64,000 bases of DNA from assembly GCF_039693965.1 (NCBI RefSeq), contig NZ_CP155576.1:2232001-2296000 (forward strand), read 5' to 3'. Each line of letters starts with the position of its first letter. Position 1 is the first letter of the stretch. Below are positions 36,638-47,600 of this stretch, one piece after another. A model generated the notes under the pieces. It was not told the DNA's origin and did no database searches. It was given only the letters and a program-made list of their open reading frames with translations. Origin of the DNA: Moraxella sp. K1664 (GTDB lineage Bacteria > Pseudomonadota > Gammaproteobacteria > Pseudomonadales > Moraxellaceae). The position numbers and the translations under genes were made by a program.

Positions 36638-37003
36638 ATGAACATCACTACCCTACGCTCTGTCGGTGCCATCGCCTTAGTTGCCATGGGCTTGACCGCT
36701 TGCCAAAGCACACCCACCAACCCTGTCATCGCTCGGGCGGATAACACGTTTGAGACCACGGGACTGGGTAAAACCAAAGCCACCGCCCAAAACAACGCCC
36801 TAGCGTCCGCCAAAGCCCAGTGCGGTTACAAAACCCCCGTCGTCATCAATGACACCACCACCTACAATGGCGTGATGGACGAACGCATGGGGCGAGTCAT
36901 GGAACAAGGGGCAAAAGTGGTCGGCACGATACTCGGCACAGGCTCCCCTGAACTAAGCCGTGATGATGATTATGAATATTTTATTAAATTTCAATGTCAA
37001 TAA
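36638..37003 (+). CDS. Hypothetical lipoprotein
   Basis: 121 residues from the ATG at 36638 (AGGA upstream). Lipobox LTAC with lipidated Cys22. The mature part begins QSTPTNPVIARADNTFETTG, followed by an alanine-rich helix (KATAQNNALASAKAQC), and ends YEYFIKFQCQ; two cysteines (about 67 and 120) could form a disulfide. No family recognised. It has its own terminator and is convergent with recD. Confidence 0.7.
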   Translation: MNITTLRSVGAIALVAMGLTACQSTPTNPVIARADNTFETTGLGKTKATAQNNALASAKAQCGYKTPVVINDTTTYNGVMDERMGRVMEQGAKVVGTILGTGSPELSRDDDYEYFIKFQCQ

Positions 37004-37033
37004 TTCTCATCTTTTTTATAAAAACATTTTTAT

Positions 37034-37070
37034 AAAAACATTGGGTTAAATATTTATCCCAATGTTTTTA
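37034..37070 (+). terminator. Bidirectional terminator between the lipoprotein gene and recD
   Basis: AAAAACATTGGG and CCCAATGTTTTT form a perfect 12-bp stem followed by ATTTTTT; the A-rich left flank lets it serve the minus strand (recD) too. Confidence 0.9.
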
Positions 37071-37142
37071 TTTTTTCAAATAAATTATTTAAATTTGACA
37101 AATTTTAATTTAACCTATTTTATATTTAAAATTTTTAAAAAC

Positions 37143-39263
37143 TTATTTTAAATCCACCCCACTTTTTATGTCATCATGTACTAATAATCCTGTTTGGCGG
37201 ATTGTTGGGGTGTTGACCGCTTTTAATAACGCCTGCTCGGTGCTGTATATCGCTACTTTGGTTTTGGCACGGGTAATGGCGGTATAAATCAGCTCTTTGG
37301 ATAACAAACGCTCGTTATCGTCATTAAAAACCACAGCGACTTTTTCAAATTCCGACCCCTGTGATTTATGCACAGTCATCGCATAGGCGGTCGTGGCAAT
37401 ATCGCCGTCTAGCATATTAATCGGCAAGCCTTTTACCGAATCACCAAAATACACCGATAATTCATGACCCCGTTTGCCACTTTGCAAGCAAATGCCAATA
37501 TCGCCATTAAACAATCCCAAATCATAGCGATTTTTTAATATCATCACAGGGCGACCATGATACCAAGGCGATTTTACCGTGGGCAGTTTTAAATAATCAC
37601 GGTGTAATGATTCAATAAAGCCATTAATCAACTCATCACCACAACTACCAATATGCGATGCGGTCAAAATGCGATATTGATTAAACCGCTCATTTAATGT
37701 TTTTAGCTGTTTTTGTTTTTCATCATCACTATATGTGGCAAACTGCTTTTTTAATGTTTTGGTTAAAGCAAAAAAGCCGTCAGATGTCATATATTCATCA
37801 GCGATGTTTTTATAAAACTGCTGTCGCAAAAATGACGGCTGTGCTGTTAAAAAGGCAATGTCCGTCCATGACAGATGGCTTTCTTGATGAATGAGTGCGG
37901 TGAGCTTGTCAAAGGCGATATTCTCCGGTTGATTGACAAGCTCTGCCAAACGCCCAATGCCCGAATCCTTAGAAAAACGGTTGGATACGACCAAATGCGT
38001 GCGTGTCGTCATCAAGCTCGGTATGCGACACAAGTCCGCCAGCACCGCCCCTGCGTCCACCGCCGAGAGCTGATGAGCGTCGCCAAGTAGGATAATCCTA
38101 GCCCCACGCTTGACGGCACAGAGCAGATGACGTGCCAGCTCCGTGCCAAGCATGGACGCTTCATCCACGATAATCAGCTCATACGGCAGTGGGTTTGACG
38201 CATGGTAGCGGGGTGTGCCACTCATGCCAATGCCAAGCAGACGATGGATGGTCATCGGCTCGGGCAGGACGATATTGGTCTGACTGCCCGAGAGTGCATT
38301 TTGAAGCGACTCCGCCATACGCTGTGACGCCTTGCCCGTGGGGGCGACCAGTGCCAAACTCAGCTCTCCGCCCACATCTGACAGGGCATGGTGCAACGCC
38401 AGTACAATCTGTGCGACCGTAAAAGTCTTGCCCGTCCCCGGCCCGCCCGTGATGATACTAAATGGCTCGCTCGCCACCTGTCTGATGGCTTGCTGTTGCT
38501 CGGGGTTTAGCGATGGGTTGATGGGCAAATCTAGGGCGTGGATGGGACTGTGGCGAATCTCATGAATGGCGGACAACAGCTCACGCTCCGCCTGATAACT
38601 GCGACCAAGCCACAGATACAGCGTGTCATCATCATGATAAAACACCACCGCCCCATCCGCTCGCTCATCATAGCCATGAACAAAAAAGGGGCTGGCGTGC
38701 AATCGCTTGATAAACTCATCAAAATCCCGACCCAGCGTAATACTCGTCACATAATAAAAACGCAACGCACAAATCATCAGCTCGCCAAGCTGTGCCACCA
38801 CCTGCTCATCTGACTGATGACTGTGGCTTTTGGTGATGATACTGTGCCGATAATACCGCTCTTTTAGGTCGTGTTGGGTGTGATGGATATAATGAGCCAA
38901 AGCCGTTTTATCATTTGATAATTCATCAATACGCCCAAAAATAGCATTAAAATCCAACTCATCCCCCACTTTATCGCTAATTAGCGACATCACGGGATGT
39001 AATACTGACAATTGCCACGGGCTTAATTTATCATAGACGGTATTTTGATTATTGTTAATATCATCATGCTTCTTTAATACTAGCACCGTATGCCCGTCAT
39101 GTAATAACTGACTGATGACAAAATGAATCAAACAAAATATCGTCTCATCAGCCGTATTAAATACAAAGTCATCAATACGCCCTGTCTCATGATACCAGTT
39201 AGCATTATCCTGCATGCGTCTGGTGAGATATTGGGCGATGTTGTTTTGATAGGGGGTATTCAT
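37143..39263 (-). CDS. recD: RecBCD enzyme subunit RecD (exodeoxyribonuclease V alpha)
   Basis: 5'-3' helicase subunit of RecBCD, which processes double-strand ends for recombination and degrades linear foreign DNA. 706 residues. Superfamily 1 motifs: Walker A SIITGGPGTGKTFTVAQI, the VAPTGKASQRMAESLQ block, Walker B LIIVDEASMLGTELAR, GDAHQLSAVDAGAVLADL, and the C-terminal TVHKSQGSEFEKVAVVF and YTAITRAK blocks. AAGGA precedes the ATG. Last gene of recC-(IS110)-recB-recD. Confidence 0.94.
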   Translation of the reverse strand: MNTPYQNNIAQYLTRRMQDNANWYHETGRIDDFVFNTADETIFCLIHFVISQLLHDGHTVLVLKKHDDINNNQNTVYDKLSPWQLSVLHPVMSLISDKVGDELDFNAIFGRIDELSNDKTALAHYIHHTQHDLKERYYRHSIITKSHSHQSDEQVVAQLGELMICALRFYYVTSITLGRDFDEFIKRLHASPFFVHGYDERADGAVVFYHDDDTLYLWLGRSYQAERELLSAIHEIRHSPIHALDLPINPSLNPEQQQAIRQVASEPFSIITGGPGTGKTFTVAQIVLALHHALSDVGGELSLALVAPTGKASQRMAESLQNALSGSQTNIVLPEPMTIHRLLGIGMSGTPRYHASNPLPYELIIVDEASMLGTELARHLLCAVKRGARIILLGDAHQLSAVDAGAVLADLCRIPSLMTTRTHLVVSNRFSKDSGIGRLAELVNQPENIAFDKLTALIHQESHLSWTDIAFLTAQPSFLRQQFYKNIADEYMTSDGFFALTKTLKKQFATYSDDEKQKQLKTLNERFNQYRILTASHIGSCGDELINGFIESLHRDYLKLPTVKSPWYHGRPVMILKNRYDLGLFNGDIGICLQSGKRGHELSVYFGDSVKGLPINMLDGDIATTAYAMTVHKSQGSEFEKVAVVFNDDNERLLSKELIYTAITRAKTKVAIYSTEQALLKAVNTPTIRQTGLLVHDDIKSGVDLK

Positions 39264-39377
39264 GGATTTCCTTTTATCTTAGCGGTTTATTTTAAAATAA
39301 ATAACGCTCATTAATCGGTTTTAGCCAAATTGTCTGATTAAATCATTTAATAAAATATAAAAACTTAATCAAATCAC

Positions 39378-42300
39378 TTAACCAAATAATTTATCCAACG
39401 CATAAATAAGTGGTAATGGCACTTGCCAAGCAATATGCCCCAAGGTCGGGTCATGTTTATCCACGCCCCGCAAAAAGACAAATTCCACCGCTCCCAAATA
39501 CTGCTCTTCACGCCCGACATAATCTTTTATGCGTAATTTTAATAAACGGTGCAATGCCACTTGATATACACACGCTTGGAGCCAATAGCCTGCTTTGTTC
39601 ATGGCGGATTCTAATGAGTCATGGCGATAATGCGACAGACTCTCGCCGATAAAGTTGGATTTATAATCCACAACATAAAACTTGCCTTGATGTTCATAAA
39701 CCAAATCCATCTCGCCATTGAGATATTTATAATAAGCAGATGGGTTTTGCTCGGTGAGTATTATCTCTTTGTCGCTGTACGTTTTAAATATCTCATTTAG
39801 CTCATTGATATTAAAAGACTCGGTCAATCTTAGGGTAAAAGACATTTCTTTGGCAAGGCGATTGGGGGCTAATGCACTCAAACTTATCTTTGATGATAAA
39901 AATGGTGTGTGGCTAATGTCATACAGCCATTCTATCAATGCTTGATGATGGTTTAATACAGCCTGATTAGCCAATTCATCATCTGATTCATTCGATATAT
40001 CGCCATGGGTGCTGTGATAAGCATGGGCAAAGTTTAATTGGCGAATCTCATCATCAATGTGACTGCTGATGTTGTTTTTATCATTGGGGTCGATAAATTG
40101 TAATAAATGATGTAAAAATGTTCCTGCATTTACGCCTTTTTCAAATAATGGGCGAATGTCATTCTCAGGATAAGGGATAATATCATCCATGGGCGTCGCC
40201 ATTTGTGGGATGATGGTTATCTCATCATCGATGGCATTATCATCATCCATCACCGATGGTTTATTAAACGCACTCATCAATGCCGTAGCACTGGTCTTGG
40301 ACGCCCCATAAAAATACGCCTTGGCAAATACTGTCTGCCACGGCTGATAATGCATCGGGGTCAATACCATATCATCGCCTTGATAGCTATCGGTTATCAG
40401 CTGTTCTGATTCTGCCAACTTAACCACATTTACATTATCCGCCAATCGCTCGGGCAATACGATTTCTTTTTCACTACAACCGAACCATAAGAATAAAGGT
40501 CGCTCATCTGTTTGCTTGGCACTATATAAATCCTGCCCGACCACAAAAGTCTGCTCTGATGCTCGGGTCAATGCCACATAACCCAGTCGCAAACGCTCAT
40601 CAAGCAATTCTTGGTCTTGTTTGGTTTTATAATAATTGCTTATTATCTCATTATCAGCCACTTTATCTTTGATGGGGGAGATACGGCGGTTATATCGCTC
40701 ATCACTATAAGCATAAAACATGTCTTTCTGGTTCTTGCTTGTGGCAGGGTCATCCAAATTCATCACATAGACAATGGGGAATTCCAAACCTTTTGATTTG
40801 TGAATGGTCATGAGATTCACGCCCGACTCGCTTGGCAATATTATCCGTTGATAATCTTCATTATCATCTTGTCCTGTCATTTTATCAGCAAGCCAATTCA
40901 TGAGTTTTATCTCATTATTATCCTGATGGGTATATTCTCGCCCTATCAGTTCGGTCAGTTGCCACAAATCCGCCAAATATCGCTCGCCTGCCTTGGCGGA
41001 TGTTTGCCACAGATTGTCATCGGATAACGGATGGTGCAATAAAGCATAAGTCAAAGCACTGGCAATGCCATATTTTAAAAACCGCTGATGGCATTCTTTT
41101 AAATAAAAAACAACGGACTGGACGACTTGTTCGTCATTTAACAAATCAGTAACTTCTTTTAACTCATGGCCAAATAATCGGGTAATCAAAAGTCGTCCCA
41201 AAATCTCTCGCTCTTGGCTTATCATGGCAGTGAGTAGGGCATATAAATCTTTTGCCGACTCTGTGGTAAAAACATTAATGTCGTTGGGCGAAATCGATGG
41301 AATGCCCAATTTATCCAACTGTTTTTTTAATTGTGCCAAATCTTTTTTGGTGCGTGCCAATACCGCAATGTCATCAGGTTTTATTTTTTTATCATCAAGG
41401 GTATGTCCGCCTTGCAATAAGCTATTAATATGATGGGCGATGTATTGGTATTTATCCAACTTTTTGTTGTCATCATCTTTTTTATAAGGCAAATGCAATA
41501 ATGTTAATGGTTTATGCCCTAAATAATCAAACAATGTGGAATTATTTAAATATTGCCATGATAATAAACTTTGCTCTTTGTGGGCAGTGATGGACTGATA
41601 ATAAATACCGTCGCCCAGATAAGCAGGGTTATGGGCGTTATCTTGATGAGCAAACCAATAATTTAAACTGTCGATTAACCCGCTATTAGAACGGCGGTTG
41701 GTCGTGAGTTTCAGATCGCTGTTTAATAAAGACGGTGATGTATCAGTCTGCCCATAATGTTTAATGCTGTTATAATTGGCAACATCCCCACCCCGAAAAC
41801 GATAAATCGCCTGTTTGGGGTCGCCAACCAATAATAAAAATCCCGTTCTAGATTTGCCTTTGTCTCGCCTTTCTTTAAAATAATCCAAATAAACAAGCTC
41901 TATTAAGCGTTTTTGCAGTCCATTAATGTCTTGGGATTCATCAATCAATGCCACAGGATAATGATGGCGAATGTGCCTTGCCAGCTCAGGGCTATGCTCT
42001 AAGGCTTCGATGAGTCGCACCATTTGAAAGGTAAAGGTGCTTTTATGCTGACGCTCTAAGGTGCTTTTTAATAATGCCCGCACATCTTTGGCGATGGTTT
42101 GGTATAGATAGGATTTATAATAATCAGGAATTTCCTTGATGGCAGTCACTGTTTCACTGATGATTAATAATTTATCTAACGGCAAAGCAAGAAAGGCTTG
42201 TTTGTTATCTTCAAAATTGTTTTTAAAATTTGTTTCTTTTTTAATGTCTTTTAAGTCATTCAAAAAACTTTTATCTTCATCACTGATATGATTCACAAAA

Positions 42301-43247
42301 TCCAATCGATGGATTTTTATCATTTCCATGATATTTTTTAAACGTCCAAATTCTTTGACGGCTTTTCCACGATTTACAAACCCAAATGCCAACATATAAT
42401 CAAGCTCATAAAAAGGCTCAAAGACGGATATAATCTCAAAGACAGACATCAGCCGTTTATCCAATATCGCCAAATACTCATCCACACTTGCCATGGTATC
42501 AATGGGAGTGTCATAGAAATTCAACGCCACGGCAACTGCTTGATGTGCCGAGCCGACATCGCTAAACACCGCCTTATCAATGAGTGCATACAGTGGCAAC
42601 TGGGCGACTCGCACATGCTCACGGCGTAAGGCGTCATGAATGAGAGCATGGGTTAGCTCATTGCTGCTCGTGCTAAGCTCGGTGTTCATCTGATAGCCGA
42701 TTTGGTCGGCAAATTCTTTGAGCCACTTTTGGGCAAGACTGTCTAGCGTTCCCACAAACAGCTTATCCAAGGTCGCAAGCAGGAGCGAACACCGCCGAAT
42801 CGCCAGCGTCAAGGCATTGGGATCGCTGTCTGTGATGAGCTGTTTTATCAAATGCTCATTAATCGGGTCGTTATGGTCGACAATGCCTGCCACGCCTGCC
42901 TGCTCTACTATCTGCCCCCATGTCTCATTGATGTCTCTGGCGGTATCGCTGTCCGTATCTTGGGCGTGATAAAACCAATGGGCATGGGTCGCCTTTTGCC
43001 CGTTTAGCCAAGAGAGATAACGATAAAAACTGCTGATACGAGCCTGTATCCGCTCTTGCATTTCGCTGGCGGACGCTCGTGTGAAGGTCGTGGCAATAAT
43101 ACGCTCGGGGGCGTATTTTTTCTCTATCAATAGCCGTAAAATAATGCCGGTCAATGTCCATGTCTTGCCCGTGCCTGCGGACGCTTCTATCAAATAGCCA
43201 TTACTGAGCGTGCAAGCAATGGCAGGGATGTGGGATTGGGTTGTCAT
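39378..43247 (-). CDS. recB: RecBCD enzyme subunit RecB (exodeoxyribonuclease V beta)
   Basis: 3'-5' helicase plus nuclease. 1289 residues. Walker A is EASAGTGKTWT at about 21-31; UvrD-type motifs follow, including TFTRASASEM, ALIDESQDINGLQK, LLLVGDPKQAIYRFRGG, NLMTIHKSKGLEFPIVYVM and RLGYVALTRASEQTFV. The C-terminal RecB nuclease motif is intact (GEMDLVYEHQ then FYVVDYKSN). AAGGAC precedes the ATG. IS110 copy D ends 51 bases upstream of the start codon, so its promoter or its coupling to recC may be altered. Confidence 0.94.
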   Translation of the reverse strand: MTTQSHIPAIACTLSNGYLIEASAGTGKTWTLTGIILRLLIEKKYAPERIIATTFTRASASEMQERIQARISSFYRYLSWLNGQKATHAHWFYHAQDTDSDTARDINETWGQIVEQAGVAGIVDHNDPINEHLIKQLITDSDPNALTLAIRRCSLLLATLDKLFVGTLDSLAQKWLKEFADQIGYQMNTELSTSSNELTHALIHDALRREHVRVAQLPLYALIDKAVFSDVGSAHQAVAVALNFYDTPIDTMASVDEYLAILDKRLMSVFEIISVFEPFYELDYMLAFGFVNRGKAVKEFGRLKNIMEMIKIHRLDFVNHISDEDKSFLNDLKDIKKETNFKNNFEDNKQAFLALPLDKLLIISETVTAIKEIPDYYKSYLYQTIAKDVRALLKSTLERQHKSTFTFQMVRLIEALEHSPELARHIRHHYPVALIDESQDINGLQKRLIELVYLDYFKERRDKGKSRTGFLLLVGDPKQAIYRFRGGDVANYNSIKHYGQTDTSPSLLNSDLKLTTNRRSNSGLIDSLNYWFAHQDNAHNPAYLGDGIYYQSITAHKEQSLLSWQYLNNSTLFDYLGHKPLTLLHLPYKKDDDNKKLDKYQYIAHHINSLLQGGHTLDDKKIKPDDIAVLARTKKDLAQLKKQLDKLGIPSISPNDINVFTTESAKDLYALLTAMISQEREILGRLLITRLFGHELKEVTDLLNDEQVVQSVVFYLKECHQRFLKYGIASALTYALLHHPLSDDNLWQTSAKAGERYLADLWQLTELIGREYTHQDNNEIKLMNWLADKMTGQDDNEDYQRIILPSESGVNLMTIHKSKGLEFPIVYVMNLDDPATSKNQKDMFYAYSDERYNRRISPIKDKVADNEIISNYYKTKQDQELLDERLRLGYVALTRASEQTFVVGQDLYSAKQTDERPLFLWFGCSEKEIVLPERLADNVNVVKLAESEQLITDSYQGDDMVLTPMHYQPWQTVFAKAYFYGASKTSATALMSAFNKPSVMDDDNAIDDEITIIPQMATPMDDIIPYPENDIRPLFEKGVNAGTFLHHLLQFIDPNDKNNISSHIDDEIRQLNFAHAYHSTHGDISNESDDELANQAVLNHHQALIEWLYDISHTPFLSSKISLSALAPNRLAKEMSFTLRLTESFNINELNEIFKTYSDKEIILTEQNPSAYYKYLNGEMDLVYEHQGKFYVVDYKSNFIGESLSHYRHDSLESAMNKAGYWLQACVYQVALHRLLKLRIKDYVGREEQYLGAVEFVFLRGVDKHDPTLGHIAWQVPLPLIYALDKLFG

Positions 43248-43280
43248 TTATTGTCCTTATCACTTTTTTCATTAATTCTG

Positions 43281-43295
43281 GTTCAAAAAGTATGC
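43281..43295. repeat. Left arm of the palindrome holding IS110 copy D
   Basis: GTTCAAAAAGTATGC; the other arm, GCATACTTTTTAAAC, lies at 44632-44646 on the far side of the insertion (14 of 15 complementary). Confidence 0.8.
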
Positions 43296-43430
43296 TACAA
43301 AGAAAACCGTTCATGGCGAGCCATGCCTACCCATAACGGTTTTCCGCCACCCGCAGGCATAGCTCAGATACCATGATACCCCACCTAAGTCAATGGTTTT
43401 TTAAGTATCTGGTATCTAGTATCTTACAAA

Positions 43431-44414
43431 CTAACTTAAAGATACTTGTTGCTCAAAGGATGTTTGGGTTTTGATAACACCAAAACAGATATGTACCAAT
43501 TTACGCATACAAGCACATAAGGCTTGCATTTTGGTTTTACCGTTTTGTTGTAATCGTTCATAAAATGCCTTAATGGTGCTATTATAACGAATGGCACTCA
43601 TTGCAGACATATACAGCTTAGCACGCAAAGAGACTTGCCCTTGTTTGGACAGTTTGGTTGCTCCCTTAAAGACACCTGACTGTCTTTGTTTGGGTATTAA
43701 GCCTAAAAACGAAGCCATCTGTGAGGCTTTTTTAAATTGTTTGGTATGTATTAAGCATACCACTTCTTTGGCAATAACAGAACCAATACCGTCAATGGTT
43801 TCAAGTAAGGTTTTGTCTTGCTTTAAACTTGGTTGTTTGTCAACAAAGTCATCAATGTCTTTGGTGAGTTTGGCAATTTCCTCTTGAAGGACACTGATGA
43901 CTGTTTGCATGGATGCTTTAACCAAATCGGGCAGATTGGGTGATAAGAGCAACTCTTGTCGGTTTTGCTCTCGTTGCAAATCTTCTTTGAGTGCTTCTAA
44001 GCGAGCCAATAGAGCTTTTAGCTGTTTGGCTTCAATGCTAGGTGCTACCCAAACCTCAGGCTTGTGGCTATAACCATACCTTGATAAAATAATGCTGTCT
44101 TTTTTATCAGTTTTATGGATTACCCCCAAACTGTCTGCAAATTTGCGGACATAGTTAGGATTGACAATGCTTTGCTTGATATTATTATCATCAAGAAACT
44201 CACTTAGGTGTTCATGATAAACCCCTGTTGCTTCTAGGATGATGTGTAGCTCATCAAGATGATTGCTGACATTGGTTTTTAACCAAGCAAGCAGTAAATC
44301 AAAGCCTGCTTTGTTGTTGTTAAAAACCTTGGTTTTTACTTTATTTGTGCTTGGGTTTATAAATGCAACATCAAACTTTGCTTTGCTGATGTCTATGCCA
44401 ATATAGTGTATCAT
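43431..44414 (-). CDS. IS110-family DEDD transposase, copy D
   Basis: 327 residues from the ATG at 44414 (MIHYIGIDISKAKFDVAF); a GTG 15 codons upstream is less likely. The N-terminal DEDD/RuvC-like domain has Asp in GIDISKAKFD, Glu in ILEATGVYHE and the DKKDS aspartates. The C-terminal transposase_20 domain has IDGIGSVIAKEVVCLIHT and ASFLGLIPKQRQSG, with a serine near the end of that domain expected to be catalytic. It differs from copy E by one residue noticed (Ser versus Asn in VISVLQEE). Confidence 0.93.
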   Translation of the reverse strand: MIHYIGIDISKAKFDVAFINPSTNKVKTKVFNNNKAGFDLLLAWLKTNVSNHLDELHIILEATGVYHEHLSEFLDDNNIKQSIVNPNYVRKFADSLGVIHKTDKKDSIILSRYGYSHKPEVWVAPSIEAKQLKALLARLEALKEDLQREQNRQELLLSPNLPDLVKASMQTVISVLQEEIAKLTKDIDDFVDKQPSLKQDKTLLETIDGIGSVIAKEVVCLIHTKQFKKASQMASFLGLIPKQRQSGVFKGATKLSKQGQVSLRAKLYMSAMSAIRYNSTIKAFYERLQQNGKTKMQALCACMRKLVHICFGVIKTQTSFEQQVSLS

Positions 44415-44485
44415 CTGTCTCTTGCCTTGTTTATGCAGTGTCTGTTTTAATAAACGCACTTAGATACCATTCAGAGTTAAGATGA

Positions 44486-44608
44486 CAAGCAAAGGACACC
44501 ATCTGAGCACCAGTGTTAAGACACTAAGGGCGAACCCGTGTTCTCTTTGCTTGTATAACCCAACAACATTCTAGCAGATAATCTAGGTTTGGTGTTGGGT
44601 TGATACAA
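44486..44608 (-). ncRNA. Putative IS110 bridge RNA, copy D
   Basis: Same structured upstream region as in copy E (49380-49502), on the minus strand between the element's left end and the transposase start. See copy E for the stems. Confidence 0.55.
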
Positions 44609-44648
44609 GGGCGAACGGAAAACCGAGTTTGGCATACTTTTTAAACTA

Positions 44649-47600
44649 TTACCTTTTTTCATTTAACTTATCAACAGCAATCAGCGAGCCAAACATCAGC
44701 TGATACAGTGGCAACGCTAAGGGTAGATATGTCGTCAGGGCTTTGTAGGGGTCAGCCCCTTGTAATGCCAACTGCCATGTCTCATGGCGACTGTCGGTTT
44801 CATAAATATCACTATATTCATACCCTATCCATTTTTCAAACAGCTTAGGCGTGATTTTCGCATCATCGGTCTGACTACGGGCGATGTACGCCAAAGCGTC
44901 TCGGTGCGTCATGACAATCAGCTCACGTTTGGCAAGCTGTGCCAATACGATTAGGTTTAGAATATGGGCTTTGGCGGTGCGTGTGTCAATGCCCCCGATG
45001 GCAAATGTCCGCCCCGACAGATGAGTGTCCCCGCCTGCCTTACGGTATTGCCACAGGCTAAATTTATCATCATCGCCCGTCATCTGCCATAACAGATGAT
45101 GAACAAAAAAACGGAACAAATGCTCAGCTCGGGCGGTGTTTGGTAAGATGGTTCGCCATGATGTGTCAGGTGTGTTAGATAGGTCAGATGTGTCATTGGT
45201 CGGCAGACTGGCAGTGATGTCAATGTGGATGTCATCACAGATGAGTGGGGCACTTTGTTCAGAAGTGGTGCTTAGCACACCGCCCCCAGTACCTAATGCC
45301 TTGGCATAACGCTCATCCTGCCTGAGTGTATCTAGCGTATTGCCAAACTCGCCAAGGTCGTCTTTGAGCTGGGTAAAATACTCATCAGGCGTGGATAAGC
45401 GTAACTGCCCTGCTGGCAGTCGGTCGCCATAATACAGCGACTGCATGGCAAAGATGGCGTCATTATGGCGATGGTCGCCTGCCCTACTCATGGTGTCTAG
45501 CACCTGCCGAAATGACTCATCGCCCGTCTGCGTGTCAAACAGCCCAAACTGTGCCCCACGAATGAACAGCTCATTCATGTGATAATTAGCCAATGAGTCT
45601 AAGCTCAACGGCTCGTTTTGCTCATCGGGGGTGCGTTCTTTGTCAATCTTGACTTTGTCGTGTAGGTAGGTTTTGCTTAGGTTTTTAAAGCGACCGATAA
45701 GCTCGCCTGCCTGCATGTGTGTCGGCAAGGTCAGCTCATAATGCTCGCACATCGCCTTGATATGATGGGCAAGTGCCTTATCATCTGGGCAAGCCAAAGA
45801 CTGCCCAAGCCAGTCTGCTAACTCCTGCACTGCCTTATCATCCATGATAAGCGATGATGGCTGTGGCGTGGCGACTGGGCTGTCTAGGGTGTGGCGGATG
45901 TCTTGCCACAGCTGTGGCGGGGGCAGGGCTTGTTTTTGGCGGTGTTTTAGAGCGGTCAGTCTCGCTGTTAGGTGTGCTTTGAGCTGTCCTGCCATGTCAT
46001 CGGCAGGGGTTATCTGATGGTCATCATGATAATACACCGCCTTGTCAAAGAATGTCGGGCTATGGTAAGTGATGAGATAATCTTCGACTAGGGCAGGCAT
46101 GAGCTGATTGATGAGCATGGTAATGTCATCATTCATGTCGTCTGTCTCTGTCTCTACATCCGTCTGCCAATCATTCATGCCGTCAGCTCGCCACTGAGCT
46201 TCGGTTTTTAAAAACTCTATCAGCTCTCCCACGACAGACGCAGGTAACAGCTTGGTTTTGCCGTCACTGCTTAGTCCTTGATAAAAAATCAAACACGCAT
46301 CTTTGGTGCATAGCAAGGCATCCAAAAACGCCCCATTATCATCATCTTCGTTATAGCGGTCGCCCAGTCGTCGCACCCCTGCACGCATCAAATCAAGTCG
46401 CACCGCCCTGTCTTGGCGTGGAAAGGACGCCAAATTCATGTCTAGCATGACCGTCAAACCAAAAGGAATACTCCGCACCGCCCCAAAGCGGGCAAAGGTA
46501 ATGACTTCTGATGGCTCGGCACTAATCGCCTGTGCCTTGACTGTCTCGGACAGGCTCTCCAATACGAATTTCATCGACAGGCGAATGTCATCAGCACTTG
46601 CCACACTGCCGACCTGCTCCTGCCCCACGGTCAGATGGTGATGATAATAGCGATTCGCTCGCAGGCTACTCATCATGGCGTTTTTGGTGTTAAAAATCGC
46701 CCGCATGGCAACGCTGTCATGCCAATGCCCAAAGTAGCGGTTGATGACGTCATGCTCGATGTGGTTCAAAAGTCGCTCCACGCTGTCCACGGCAGTGAGC
46801 TGTTGGCGGTTGGCGGACAGTCCTGCATGGATGGCGGTCAAGGCATGAATCACAGGCTCGTCGCCCAGACTTACGCCCATGAGCGGTAGGCTCGCTTCGC
46901 CAAACGCCCTTGCACGCCATACAAAGGGATGTAAGGCACGACTTGGGGTCTTGGTCGGGTTCAAGAGTCCCAACACCAAACGGTCTAAGGCATGGCTAAA
47001 CGTATAACGATAATCGCTGTCATCAGCATGTAAGGTTGCTGACAGGTGTCTTTCATCAAAACCCCGTCTAAACCCTGCCTGCCTTAGTAGCTCCACGCCC
47101 CGTCTCATCTCATCAAACGACAGCCCAAAGCTCTCATATAACGCAGGGGTCAGTAGCCACTCATAGACTTCATCAGCATAAAACCGACTGGTCGGTTCGC
47201 CAAGCAGAGTATAAAAGCCCATGATAGCCCCTATCAGCTCATCAATGCTCTTATCAGGCGTGCCTGTGATTTTGATGGGCAAAGTCAGTCCGTCCGCCCC
47301 CCGTCCGTCAGGGAACACCGAGCGAATGATGTCTTCGCTACTGACGATGTCAGGCAGTAGCACGACCACATCGGCAAGACTTCGCTCGGGGTTATCATTG
47401 AGATATTTGGCTATCATGAGTCGAGACAGCTCCAACTGGCGTTTTAGGCTGTGGCAGGCGTGAATGGAGAGACTGCCCATGTCCGCCCCGATGTCTAGCC
47501 CAAGCGGTATCTTGGGGCGGACTTTTTGCATGAGCATATCATCTGCCACGTCATCAGCATGGGCAAATAGCTCATCATCGAGCAGAGTCGCCACGACTTG

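Larger units (their letters stand above)
43299..44623 (-). mobile_element. IS110-family insertion sequence, copy D, intact
   Basis: About 1325 bp, defined by comparison with copy E at 49365-50689; both share the interior from GTTTTCCGTTCGCCC to GAACGGTTTTCTTT. There are no long terminal inverted repeats and no visible target duplication, as usual for IS110. It lies between recC and recB, in the loop of a palindrome (arms 43281-43295 and 44632-44646). Confidence 0.93.
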
